Shown: positions 1 to 6,755 of the stretch, piece after piece
How the letters are laid out: each line of letters starts with the position of its first letter
Numbering within the stretch: the first letter of the stretch is position 1
NCBI GenBank assembly: GCA_025450475.1
Contig: JANWHJ010000004.1
Coordinates: 1 to 10,757, forward strand
Origin: Nitrososphaera sp.
GTDB taxonomy: Archaea > Thermoproteota > Nitrososphaeria > Nitrososphaerales > Nitrososphaeraceae
Length of the DNA stretch: 10,757 nt
Direction: 5' to 3'
Notes under the pieces: generated by a model
The model's database searches: none
Told to the model about the DNA's origin: nothing
The model's input: the letters and a program-made list of their open reading frames with translations, nothing else
Position numbers and translations under genes: made by a program

Positions 1-120
1 GACAAGAACGAGTTTATCAGGATAGTGCCCAAGATGAGAAAGCTGGCGCAGGGCCTGGTGGTACTGGAGCCAAAGCAGATACTGCCGCTTGACGAGATAA
101 ACTTGGACGGATATTCCTGA
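1..120 (+). CDS. 3' end of upstream operon gene, possibly hisG (partial)
   Basis: Forty codons read open from the window edge to a TGA at 118-120. The tail reads like a folded C-terminus, with an alternating hydrophobic stretch (AQGLVVLEPKQILPLDEI) and a short polar end. The stop shares one base with the hisD start (TGATG), so it belongs to the same operon. In archaeal his clusters the gene before hisD is often hisG (ATP phosphoribosyltransferase, first step of the pathway), and that is my best guess from position. The tail does not clearly match the endings of short or long HisG proteins that I can recall, so the identity is uncertain; that it is a real coding end is fairly secure. Confidence 0.5.
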   Translation, partial: DKNEFIRIVPKMRKLAQGLVVLEPKQILPLDEINLDGYS

Positions 121-1403
121 TGAAGATTATCAAAGTTGCAGAACCGGCAATTGAAGCCGCACGGCTGCGCAAGGAGACTGCGATGTCGGAATCGGTTTTT
201 ACAGACGCAATGGCGATAATGAAAGGCGTTGCAGAGCAGGGCGACTCTGCTGTTCTCGATTACACTGTGAAATTTGACGGCGTCAGGCCCGACTCGCTCT
301 TAGTAAACAGGCATGAAATTAAACAGGCCTATAACCAGGTCACTAAAGAGCAGGTAAATGCAGTCAGGTTGATGAAGGAGCGCCTTGCAAAGAGCGAGCT
401 TGCAGTGCTAAAGCGCCTGAAGGGAATTTCAGTGACATTCGACGGTGTGAAAATAGATCGCATGATAATGCCGGTCGCAAGCATCGGTTGCTACGTCCCC
501 GGAGGCAAGGCGCGCTATCCCAGTACGGTAGTCATGTGCGCAGTGCCAGCCAAGGTCGCAGGCGTAAAGAGGGTAGTTCTAATATCCCCCCCGAGAAAGG
601 ACGGCACCATCGATCCGCTCACGCTGGTTGCGGCAGACATTTGCGGAGTCGACGAGTTCTACAAGGCAGGCGGTGTACAGGGCATTGCCGCGCTGGCATA
701 CGGAACTCATTTGATCAAGCCGGTGAGCAAGATAGTGGGCCCCGGCAACATGTTCATTGCTGCTGCGAAACTGATCGCGTCGGGTAGTGTTTCTACGGAC
801 ATGGTAGCTGGACCGACCGAGCTTTTGATCTATGCTGACGCGACGGCCGATCCGCGACTTGTCGCCACTGACTTGATCTCGCAGGCTGAGCACGGTACCG
901 ATACGGTCTGCGGTCTGGTGACGGCGTCTGAAAAGCTGGCGTCGCAAGTGCTCGCGCAGACGCCGGCAATCGCTGAAAAGGTTTCGCGATCGGATATTGT
1001 GAAATCCAGTTTGAAGGAAAAAGGCTTTGTAGCGGTTTGCAAGAATGAAAGCTCTTGCATCGAATTTGTGAATGAGTTTGCGCCGGAGCACCTTCAGATA
1101 ATGTGCAAGAATGCCGATGCCGTGGCAAGGAAAATCGATTCTGCAGGGCTGGTGCTGGTAGGGCAATATGCGCCGTCGTCTGCAAGCGACTACTCACTTG
1201 GCTCCAACCACGTGCTTCCGACGCTCGGGTTTGGTAAGTCTCGGGGATCGCTGTCGGTGCTGGACTTCCTCAAGCTTGTAAACAAGGTCAAGGTAACAAA
1301 GGCAGGCCTTGGAAAAGTGAAAGCTTCGGTAAAGGAAATTGCATCTGCAGAGGGTCTCTTGAACCACTATGAGGCGGTGAGGGCGAGGATAAATGAAGGA
1401 TAG
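120..1403 (+). CDS. hisD: Histidinol dehydrogenase HisD
   Basis: This is the NAD-dependent, zinc-containing enzyme that oxidises L-histidinol through histidinal to L-histidine, the last two steps of the pathway, in the cytoplasm. At 427 residues it has the usual family length. Visible signatures are the YVPGGKA loop (about 125-131), IVGPGN (205-210), DMVAGPTE (227-234), QAEHG with zinc-ligand candidates Q255 and H258, the catalytic pair E323-H324 in APEHL, D357 and the GSNHVLPT block (361-368), and a late H416 as the last zinc ligand. The usual GPNHVLPT motif has Ser for Pro here. The ATG at 120 overlaps the preceding stop by one base, and the 3' end overlaps hisC by 11 bases, which indicates coupled translation. 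Confidence 0.97.
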   Translation: MKIIKVAEPAIEAARLRKETAMSESVFTDAMAIMKGVAEQGDSAVLDYTVKFDGVRPDSLLVNRHEIKQAYNQVTKEQVNAVRLMKERLAKSELAVLKRLKGISVTFDGVKIDRMIMPVASIGCYVPGGKARYPSTVVMCAVPAKVAGVKRVVLISPPRKDGTIDPLTLVAADICGVDEFYKAGGVQGIAALAYGTHLIKPVSKIVGPGNMFIAAAKLIASGSVSTDMVAGPTELLIYADATADPRLVATDLISQAEHGTDTVCGLVTASEKLASQVLAQTPAIAEKVSRSDIVKSSLKEKGFVAVCKNESSCIEFVNEFAPEHLQIMCKNADAVARKIDSAGLVLVGQYAPSSASDYSLGSNHVLPTLGFGKSRGSLSVLDFLKLVNKVKVTKAGLGKVKASVKEIASAEGLLNHYEAVRARINEG

Positions 1404-2454
1404 TCTTGACGCTGTCGTCAAGAGGGTTGGCAGGCTCGGCCACTATACAAAGCCGGAAAAGATAGAGGGCGCGATAAAGCTAGACTCGAACGAAAATTTT
1501 GCACTAGACAGAGGGTTTGTCGCAGGTGTCGCGGCCGAAGCGGCAAGTCAGGTTGACCTGAGGGAATACCCACTTGATCAGCTCGAAGACCTCTATTCCC
1601 GGCTTGCTAAGTACGCCCATGTGAATGAAAAATGTGTGGCGGCAGGCAGTGGATCTGACCAGATAATAGAGCTTCTTCTTTCTACGCTTGGCGGCAGGCG
1701 TGCAACGGTGTTTGTGCCGACTTTCTCGTACTTTATCAATAGATGCGAGCTCCACGGCATCAAGGTCGATCAGGTGCCGCTCTTGCACGACTTTACGCTT
1801 GACAAGAAGGCGTTTCTGAAGAGCGCGAAAAAATCGGACCTCGTCTACCTCTGCTCGCCAAACAACCCGACGGGCAACCAGCTTGATAGAGAAACTGTGA
1901 TCGATATTATCGATTCGCTGGAAGGCAAGCTTTTTTTGGTTGACGAAGCGTACGTTGATTTCGCTGATTACTCAATGTCTAACGACGCGACAAAACGCAA
2001 CAACATTATCGTGCTCCGCACTCTTTCGAAGGCGTTTGGACTTGCAGGGGCAAGGGTGGGATATATGGTGGCAAACGAGAAATTCGTCCGCATGTTCAGG
2101 TCTAACATCCAGTCACCCTACCCTATAAGTACGCTTTCGCTTGCAATTGCATCTGGCGTCCTTGCTCGCGCACACCACGTAAGGCAGACGATCAGAGCCA
2201 TAAGGGAAGATAGGGACAGGGTATTTGCCCGGCTGTCAAAGCTGGACGGAATCAAGACTTTCCAGTCAGATGCCAACTTTCTCTTTATTGAAGCCGGCAG
2301 GAACTACCGAGCAATCTGTACGGCTCTTAGGAGAAACGGCATAGTTGTAAAGATGTTGGGCAACATCGCAGGCCACAGAGGCTGCATGAGAGTTACGATA
2401 GGCACCCGAGATATGAACGAAAAGTTCCTCCAGTGCTTAGAAGGGTTGCTATGA
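1393..2454 (+). CDS. hisC: Histidinol-phosphate aminotransferase HisC
   Basis: This is a fold-type I PLP aminotransferase converting imidazole-acetol phosphate and glutamate to histidinol phosphate and 2-oxoglutarate. The 353 residues match the family length. Near the N-terminus is the substrate-side motif LDSNENF (30-36). SPNNPTG (155-161) supplies the PLP-ring Asn, DEAYVDF (184-190) holds the Asp and Tyr that contact PLP, and TLSKAFGLAGARVGY (210-224) holds the Schiff-base lysine K213 and the phosphate-binding R221. R333 in CMRVTIGT is the likely carboxylate-binding arginine. The ATG lies inside the end of hisD (11-base overlap); the stop overlaps the next gene as ATGA, so hisC and the HAD phosphatase are directly coupled. 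Confidence 0.96.
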   Translation: MKDSLDAVVKRVGRLGHYTKPEKIEGAIKLDSNENFALDRGFVAGVAAEAASQVDLREYPLDQLEDLYSRLAKYAHVNEKCVAAGSGSDQIIELLLSTLGGRRATVFVPTFSYFINRCELHGIKVDQVPLLHDFTLDKKAFLKSAKKSDLVYLCSPNNPTGNQLDRETVIDIIDSLEGKLFLVDEAYVDFADYSMSNDATKRNNIIVLRTLSKAFGLAGARVGYMVANEKFVRMFRSNIQSPYPISTLSLAIASGVLARAHHVRQTIRAIREDRDRVFARLSKLDGIKTFQSDANFLFIEAGRNYRAICTALRRNGIVVKMLGNIAGHRGCMRVTIGTRDMNEKFLQCLEGLL

Positions 2455-3383
2455 TGTACGATTGCGCGCTTTTCGACGTAGACGGCGTGCTGGTAGACGT
2501 CCGCAAGTCATACAACGCGGCCATCAAGAAAACGGTGGAATTCATGCTTAAGTCGATCGCCGGCAGATCCTTCCGGGGCCTTGTTACCGACCCGCTCATC
2601 TTTAGATTTAGGCAGAGCGGTGGCTTTAACAACGACACTGACACGACATATGCAATAACGCTTGCAATGCTCGCCGCTGCCCCGAAGAGCGTTGCACTCG
2701 GAAGGAGATTCTTGGTTAATGTGGCTGAGAGCGCCGACGAAACTGGTTATCTGTCCGTGGAAAAGTATCTTGCAAGCTATAACATCGACAAGTGGAAAAA
2801 ACTGTTGGCCTACCCGGCACCTGTCAAGGACAGCATGGTAGCAAGGTTGTTTGATGAGCTATTTTATGGCCCTGAGATGTTCAGGAAGCAGAACTGCATG
2901 GAGCCAAAGTACTGGTCGGGTGGTAAGCCGCTAATTAAGAACGACAGGATCGCGGTGAGCGCAAGAACGATGAAAAAGCTGCACAATTTGTTTGGCGGCA
3001 ACCTTGCGATAGTCTCCGGCAGGAGCAGGATTGCGGCAGAATATTCGCTCAAGCCTGTGATGAAATATTTCAATATTGATGCCTGCGTGTTTCTTGAAGA
3101 CGAAAAGCGTGAATATGCCAAGCCAAACACGTACGCGATAAGACGGGCGATGGAAGCGATGAATGCCGGAAGCACAATCTACGCAGGCGACTCCGCCGAG
3201 GACCTGCTGATGGCAAGGCGCGCGGAGAAAGAACTGGGCGTAAAAATAACGTTCTTTGGCATTTATGGCAACAGCCCCCAGCCCACAAAGACAGTGGCAA
3301 TGTTCAAACATCAGGGCGTTAGGGCGATCGCAGAGAGTGTCGACCAGTTACCGAACACGATAAATAAGGTACTGGCAATCTAA
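2451..3383 (+). CDS. HAD-superfamily phosphatase, candidate histidinol-phosphate phosphatase
   Basis: This 310-residue protein carries all four HAD motifs. Motif I is FDVDGVLVD, with nucleophile D9 and general acid D11. Motif II is the Ser in AIVSGRS (S189), motif III is the Lys of AKP (K224), and motif IV is AGDSAEDLLMA (D247, D251). A large insert between motifs I and II forms a cap and includes a GGFNND segment (57-62), which resembles a small HAD subfamily IA group known as TIGR01548 (from memory). The start is one of two tandem ATGs at 2451 and 2454; 2451 overlaps the hisC stop as ATGA. A GTG at 2433 is in frame but lies further inside hisC. Placement between hisC, which makes histidinol phosphate, and hisB suggests dephosphorylation of histidinol phosphate, a step with no other gene here. 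The catalytic class is clear; the substrate is inferred from context. Confidence 0.9.
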   Translation: MMYDCALFDVDGVLVDVRKSYNAAIKKTVEFMLKSIAGRSFRGLVTDPLIFRFRQSGGFNNDTDTTYAITLAMLAAAPKSVALGRRFLVNVAESADETGYLSVEKYLASYNIDKWKKLLAYPAPVKDSMVARLFDELFYGPEMFRKQNCMEPKYWSGGKPLIKNDRIAVSARTMKKLHNLFGGNLAIVSGRSRIAAEYSLKPVMKYFNIDACVFLEDEKREYAKPNTYAIRRAMEAMNAGSTIYAGDSAEDLLMARRAEKELGVKITFFGIYGNSPQPTKTVAMFKHQGVRAIAESVDQLPNTINKVLAI

Positions 3384-3390
3384 GACAACG

Positions 3391-3981
3391 TTGGCCGCTG
3401 CAAGGAAGGCAAGGAGTGAAAGGGTGACAAAAGAGACAGCAGTCACTGTTCAAGTCAACATTGACGGCATGGGAAAAACCAGCGTCAAGACTGGCCTCTC
3501 ATTCATTGATCACCTTGTCACTGCGATAGGCAAGCATGCCATGGTAGACATTACACTGTCTGGCAAGTCAAACGATGGCATAGTGCATCACCTTGCTGAA
3601 GACGTCGCGATTTCGCTTGCACAGACAATAGACAAAGCACTCGGCGATAGAGCGAAAATCGCGAGGTTTGGGTATGCACTCGTGCCAATGGACGAAGCTC
3701 TGGCGTATGTTTCAATTGACCTTGTAAAGCGCCAGTACCAGAAGGTAGAGCTAAAGTTGACACGGGACAGCATCGAAGGGGTGCCGAGGGAAGACCTTGA
3801 GCACTTCGCGAAGTCGCTCGTGCAGAACCTGAACGCGTGCACCCACGTGCTAGTGCACTATGGTGAGAACGACCACCACAAGGTGGAGGCAGCGATCAAA
3901 GCGTTCGCGGTCGCCCTTCGCATGGCGACTGCCATCGATAGCAGGAGAAAGGGTGTGCCAAGCACAAAGGGAGCAATGTGA
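3391..3981 (+). CDS. hisB: Imidazoleglycerol-phosphate dehydratase HisB (monofunctional)
   Basis: This is the manganese enzyme that dehydrates imidazole-glycerol phosphate to imidazole-acetol phosphate. With 196 residues it is the stand-alone archaeal form, without the fused phosphatase of enteric HisB. Both metal-binding repeats are visible: FIDHL (H41), H49, and HHLAED (H66, H67, E70, D71) in the first half, and YGENDHHKVEA (H162, H163, E166) in the second. VPMDEALAYV (98-107) and the VPSTKG end (189-194) are family hallmarks. The usual DDHHTVED block reads GIVHHLAED, so the flanking Asp and Thr are lost but the metal ligands are kept. I chose the TTG at 3391, 7 bases after the HAD stop, because the family usually begins with a basic R-x-A-x-x-x-R-x-T-K-E-T segment that this start keeps; GTG at 3424 would shorten it by 11 residues. 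Confidence 0.95.
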   Translation: MAAARKARSERVTKETAVTVQVNIDGMGKTSVKTGLSFIDHLVTAIGKHAMVDITLSGKSNDGIVHHLAEDVAISLAQTIDKALGDRAKIARFGYALVPMDEALAYVSIDLVKRQYQKVELKLTRDSIEGVPREDLEHFAKSLVQNLNACTHVLVHYGENDHHKVEAAIKAFAVALRMATAIDSRRKGVPSTKGAM

Positions 3982-4602
3982 TTGGCAAAGATAGCGATAT
4001 TTGACTACGGGGCAGGCAACCTCTATAGCCTGAAGTCGGCACTGGAGCGCAACGGGGCAGAGAGCGTAGAAATAATCTACGACCTGAAAGATCTGGAAAA
4101 ATTTGATGGGCTGGTGCTCCCAGGTGTAGGCAATTTTGACCCGGCGATCAGGTCGATCGAGGGCAGCGCGCAGCGTCTGGGCAAGGCTATTGATAGTGGC
4201 ATGCCGGTTATGGGCATCTGCCTTGGCATGGAGATGCTCTTTGACAGAAGCGAGGAAGGTGAGTTGGAAGGCTTAAAGATACTGAATGGCGATGTGGTGC
4301 TTCTCCCAAAGGACAAAGTCAAGATCCCGCACATGGGTTGGAACAATCTGCATATCAAGGGCGATAGCAGGTTGCTCAAGGGCGTCAGGGACAACTCGTG
4401 GGTATATTTCGTGCACTCGTATCGCGCTGTGCCGAATGACCGCAAGTTGGTAGTCGCTAGTTCAGACTATGGGGTAAGCGTTCCGGCAGTTATTGAGAGG
4501 GACAACCTTATTGGGGTCCAGTTCCACCCAGAAAAATCCGGTGACGTCGGCGCCCTAATGATCAAGAACTTTATCGAAATTTGCGACAACGAGACAAAAT
4601 GA
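3982..4602 (+). CDS. hisH: Imidazole glycerol phosphate synthase glutaminase subunit HisH
   Basis: This class-I glutamine amidotransferase hydrolyses glutamine and passes ammonia to HisF. The catalytic triad is visible as C80 in MGICLGMEM, H182 and E184 in QFHPEKSG. The oxyanion region LPGVGNF (46-52), the N-terminal DYGAGNL and the PHMGWN segment (116-121) are typical of HisH. At 206 residues it is full length. The start is TTG, directly abutting the hisB TGA with no spacer; a purine-rich AAGGGAG at 3967-3973 lies 8 bases upstream and could serve as a ribosome binding site. The stop overlaps hisA as ATGA. Its partner hisF follows after hisA. Confidence 0.96.
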   Translation: MAKIAIFDYGAGNLYSLKSALERNGAESVEIIYDLKDLEKFDGLVLPGVGNFDPAIRSIEGSAQRLGKAIDSGMPVMGICLGMEMLFDRSEEGELEGLKILNGDVVLLPKDKVKIPHMGWNNLHIKGDSRLLKGVRDNSWVYFVHSYRAVPNDRKLVVASSDYGVSVPAVIERDNLIGVQFHPEKSGDVGALMIKNFIEICDNETK

Positions 4603-5297
4603 AAGTCATTGCCGCGGTCGACATAATGGGCGGAAACGTGGTTAGGCTTGTCAGGGGCGATCCCGCAAACAAGACAGTCTACAGCAGTGACCCTGTTGGA
4701 ACAGCGAAAAAGTGGGAAGCGTCAGGAGCTGACATGCTACACCTTGTTGATCTTGATGCGGCGCTTGCCAACGGCGACAACGCAGACCTGACCACAAAGA
4801 TAGCAGGAGCGATCAAGATTCCAGTGCAAGTCGCCGGCGGCATCAGGACCACTGAAAAAGCAGAAGAGATGCTTTCAAGAGCGTCGAGGGTGGTACTTGG
4901 CACAATGGCCTTCCACGAGCCTGAAGAACTGAGAAAGCTGGCTAAAAAGAACCTCGGCCGGATCGTGATCTCGATAGACCAGGCTGGCGGTAAGGTGATG
5001 GTAAAGGGCTGGAAAGAGTCGACAGGTACAAAAGTCGCTGATGCCATATCGCAGTTTGCAAACATGGGAGTCGACGAATTCTTGCTAACGAGCATTGAGC
5101 GCGACGGCACGCTGCAGGGTCCCGACGTCAGCACGCTTGCAGACGCGGCGGTATCTGCAAGGATAATCGCAAGCGGGGGCATCTCAAGCCTCGAAGACAT
5201 TGTCAAGGTAAGGAGCGCTGGCTGCAGCTCTGTCATACTGGGCAAGGCCATCTATGACGGCAGGGTGAGCATTGAGAGGGTAAAGGCGCTGGCATGA
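4599..5297 (+). CDS. hisA: ProFAR isomerase HisA
   Basis: This (beta-alpha)8-barrel enzyme performs the Amadori rearrangement of ProFAR to PRFAR. With the ATG at 4599, which overlaps the hisH stop as ATGA, the protein has 232 residues, close to the family norm; an in-frame upstream start at 4581 would add six residues from within hisH and is less likely. Catalytic candidates are D8 in AAVDIMGG and D127 in ISIDQAGG, with T164 in LLTSIERDGT. The two phosphate-binding loops of the half-barrel duplication appear as AGGIRT (79-84) plus VLGTMA (99-104), and ASGGISS (191-197) plus ILGKAI (213-218). KGWKEST (137-142) marks HisA rather than HisF. The stop overlaps hisF by ATGA. Confidence 0.95.
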   Translation: MKVIAAVDIMGGNVVRLVRGDPANKTVYSSDPVGTAKKWEASGADMLHLVDLDAALANGDNADLTTKIAGAIKIPVQVAGGIRTTEKAEEMLSRASRVVLGTMAFHEPEELRKLAKKNLGRIVISIDQAGGKVMVKGWKESTGTKVADAISQFANMGVDEFLLTSIERDGTLQGPDVSTLADAAVSARIIASGGISSLEDIVKVRSAGCSSVILGKAIYDGRVSIERVKALA

Positions 5298-6097
5298 CGC
5301 TTGCAAAGAGGATTATTCCGTGCCTCGACGTGGACAACGGCAGAGTAGTAAAAGGCGTGAATTTTGCGCAGGTAAAAGATGCCGGGGACCCGGTAGAGCT
5401 TGCCAAAAAGTATAGCGAACATGGGGCAGACGAGCTGGTGTTCCTCGACATCACAGCGTCGCAGCAGGAAAGGGACACGATGAAAGGCGTGGTGAGGAGC
5501 GTAGCGAGCGTTATCGACATCCCCTTCACGGTCGGAGGCGGCATAAGAAAACTTGATGACGCACGCGACATCCTGCTTTCAGGCGCTGACAAAGTTTCGA
5601 TAAATACTGCGGCAGTGAAGAACCCGGAGCTGGTGACGCAGTTGATGTCAATCTTTGGCAAACAGTGCGTGGTGTTGGCAATTGACGCCAAGAGAAACTA
5701 CGATGGTGCAAAGAGCAAGACAATGTTCAAGGAAAGGGGCAAAAAATTTTGGTTCGAAGTGAGGATTTATGGAGGTAAGGAGGGCACGGGCCTTGACGCG
5801 ATAAAGTGGGCAAAGGAAGTTGAAAGGCGCGGGGCCGGTGAAATATTGCTGACCAGCATCGATGCCGACGGCACCGAGAACGGCTACGACATCGATCTGA
5901 CCAAGGCGATCTGCAACTCGGTCAGGGTGCCGGTGATAGCCTCTGGCGGCTGCGGGAGTGCGCGCCATATGCTGGACGTGTTTGAGAGGACCGACGTCGA
6001 CGCGGCTCTTGCCGCCTCAATTTTCCACTATGAAAAGTCCACAGTGGACAAGGTAAAGAAATATTTGAAGAGAAGTGGGGTAAGGATCAGGATATGA
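5294..6097 (+). CDS. hisF: Imidazole glycerol phosphate synthase cyclase subunit HisF
   Basis: HisF uses ammonia from HisH to convert PRFAR to imidazole-glycerol phosphate and AICAR, linking histidine and purine synthesis. The barrel begins with RIIPCLDVDNGRVVKG, giving catalytic D12, and the second acid is D131 in LAIDAKR. Phosphate loops are VGGGIR (80-85), INTAAV (103-108), ASGGCGS (216-222) and AASIFH (240-245). GAGEILLTSIDADGT (180-194) is a strong HisF signature. The 267 residues slightly exceed the common length of about 250; the extra lies after DAKR, about 135-153, where a basic segment is inserted before the FEVRIYGG strand. The ATGA overlap at both ends places it in the coupled chain. 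Confidence 0.97.
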   Translation: MTLAKRIIPCLDVDNGRVVKGVNFAQVKDAGDPVELAKKYSEHGADELVFLDITASQQERDTMKGVVRSVASVIDIPFTVGGGIRKLDDARDILLSGADKVSINTAAVKNPELVTQLMSIFGKQCVVLAIDAKRNYDGAKSKTMFKERGKKFWFEVRIYGGKEGTGLDAIKWAKEVERRGAGEILLTSIDADGTENGYDIDLTKAICNSVRVPVIASGGCGSARHMLDVFERTDVDAALAASIFHYEKSTVDKVKKYLKRSGVRIRI

Positions 6098-6414
6098 TGT
6101 CGGGCAATCGCATTCCGTTTGAAACTCATCTAGAAAGGTTGAAAGAGCCGGCGAAGGCAATAATGGTTGATCTGCGCAATTTTGTATTGTCGCTTGGCGG
6201 CGAAGTGATTGAGGAAGTGAGGCCGCACAGAGTGGCCTACGCCAAGACGATGAATTTTAGGACGTTTCTTGACATAGAGCCGGCCGGCGATTCACTGGTA
6301 CTATCGATAAAATATGGCAGGGCCGCACCGTCAGCAACCGCATCGATCAGGACCGCTGAAGATGCCGAAAAAGCAAAAAAGCAAATTGCCGAAGCGTACC
6401 AGAAAATTCAATAG
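6094..6414 (+). CDS. Small DUF5655-like protein at the end of the his operon
   Basis: This is a 106-residue, soluble, charged protein with no signal peptide or membrane segment. The centre, HRVAYAKTMNFRTFLDIEP (45-63) followed by SLVLSIKYGR, resembles the DUF5655 domain, whose members share an aromatic and basic stretch before a short beta segment; this is recognised from memory and not certain. The C-terminal part is a basic and acidic helix rich in Ala, Lys and Glu. Function is unknown. The start overlaps the hisF stop as ATGA, with a second ATG at 6097, so it is translated with the his genes. Its size matches HisE, but I see no HisE-like acidic metal-binding motif. The 3' end overlaps the convergent acylphosphatase gene by 7 bases. 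Confidence 0.8.
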   Translation: MMSGNRIPFETHLERLKEPAKAIMVDLRNFVLSLGGEVIEEVRPHRVAYAKTMNFRTFLDIEPAGDSLVLSIKYGRAAPSATASIRTAEDAEKAKKQIAEAYQKIQ

Positions 6415-6701
6415 TTTACGTTAAAGTCTGCAAACTCGCCAGTGTATTTCCCAAACCTAACGCCCACGTCCTGCACGCTGGCCTTTGGTGGCCCGACGTG
6501 GCACCATTCTATGACCTCGTTGACATCCATCTCGCTCCCTTCAAGAACGGCTTCCACACGGCCATCAGGTAGGTTGCGCACCCAACCAGTTACCTTGTGC
6601 CTAGTAGCGACCTGCTTTGTCTTCTGCCTAAAATAGACGCCCTGGATCTTGCCGCAGACGAATATGTGAGCGCAGGTCTTTTTGGTGTCGCTCACTTGCA
6701 A
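6408..6701 (-). CDS. acyP: Acylphosphatase
   Basis: This small alpha/beta enzyme hydrolyses the carboxyl-phosphate bond of acylphosphates. The signature GKIQGVYFRQ (17-26) supplies the phosphate-binding loop and the catalytic arginine R25, and GWVRNLPDGRVEAVLEG (39-55) supplies N43, the second catalytic residue. At 97 residues it has the normal family length plus a few N-terminal residues. The start is a TTG at 6701; a GTG two codons later (6693-6695) is an alternative that changes little. The gene runs in the same direction as the decarboxylase upstream, separated by about 54 bases, and its last 7 bases overlap the end of the his operon on the other strand. The physiological substrate cannot be told from sequence. 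Confidence 0.93.
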   Translation of the reverse strand: MQVSDTKKTCAHIFVCGKIQGVYFRQKTKQVATRHKVTGWVRNLPDGRVEAVLEGSEMDVNEVIEWCHVGPPKASVQDVGVRFGKYTGEFADFNVNY

Positions 6702-6716
6702 GTAATGCTATCTTTG

Positions 6717-6726
6717 ATCTAAAAAA
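6717..6726 (-). promoter_or_regulatory. Possible TATA-like box of the acylphosphatase gene
   Basis: Read on the minus strand, TTTTTTAGAT lies about 16-25 bases before the TTG start at 6701. That spacing suits an archaeal TATA element driving a leaderless or nearly leaderless message. The sequence is a poor TATA match and may only be the terminator T-run of the gene before it. Confidence 0.25.
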
Positions 6727-6735
6727 TGTTCCTCG

Positions 6736-6748
6736 CCTGCCTGGCAGG
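6736..6748 (-). terminator. GC palindrome plus T-run after the decarboxylase gene
   Basis: A 13-base palindrome (six bases each side of one central base) lies just after the decarboxylase stop. On the minus strand it is followed by six T residues at 6726-6721. This looks like a termination site, since archaeal RNA polymerase stops at T-runs, but the loop would be very tight and the same T-rich block could be the acylphosphatase promoter. Confidence 0.35.
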
Positions 6749-6755
6749 GGAGTGA

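Noticed and set aside
579..1166. 195-codon open frame on the - strand inside hisD
   Set aside because: Fully inside a conserved enzyme gene, Arg/His/Cys-rich translation without domains; shadow frame.
2433..2450. GTG start for the HAD phosphatase
   Set aside because: It lies 21 bases inside hisC and adds residues before the strand that begins the HAD fold; the ATGA junction at 2451 is the pattern used by neighbouring genes.
4581..4598. Earlier start for hisA
   Set aside because: The six extra residues come from within hisH, while the family begins directly with the first barrel strand at the ATG of 4599.
4679..5251. 190-codon open frame on the - strand inside hisA
   Set aside because: Antisense to hisA with Ser/Ala/Pro-rich sequence and no motif; shadow frame.
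6094..6414. The small gene after hisF as a divergent hisE
   Set aside because: Size and position fit, but there is no EExxE-type metal motif or all-helical HisE pattern; the beta-rich centre resembles DUF5655.
6736..6748. Palindrome as a mobile-element or attachment site
   Set aside because: It is short, occurs once, and no integrase, transposase or target duplication is nearby.
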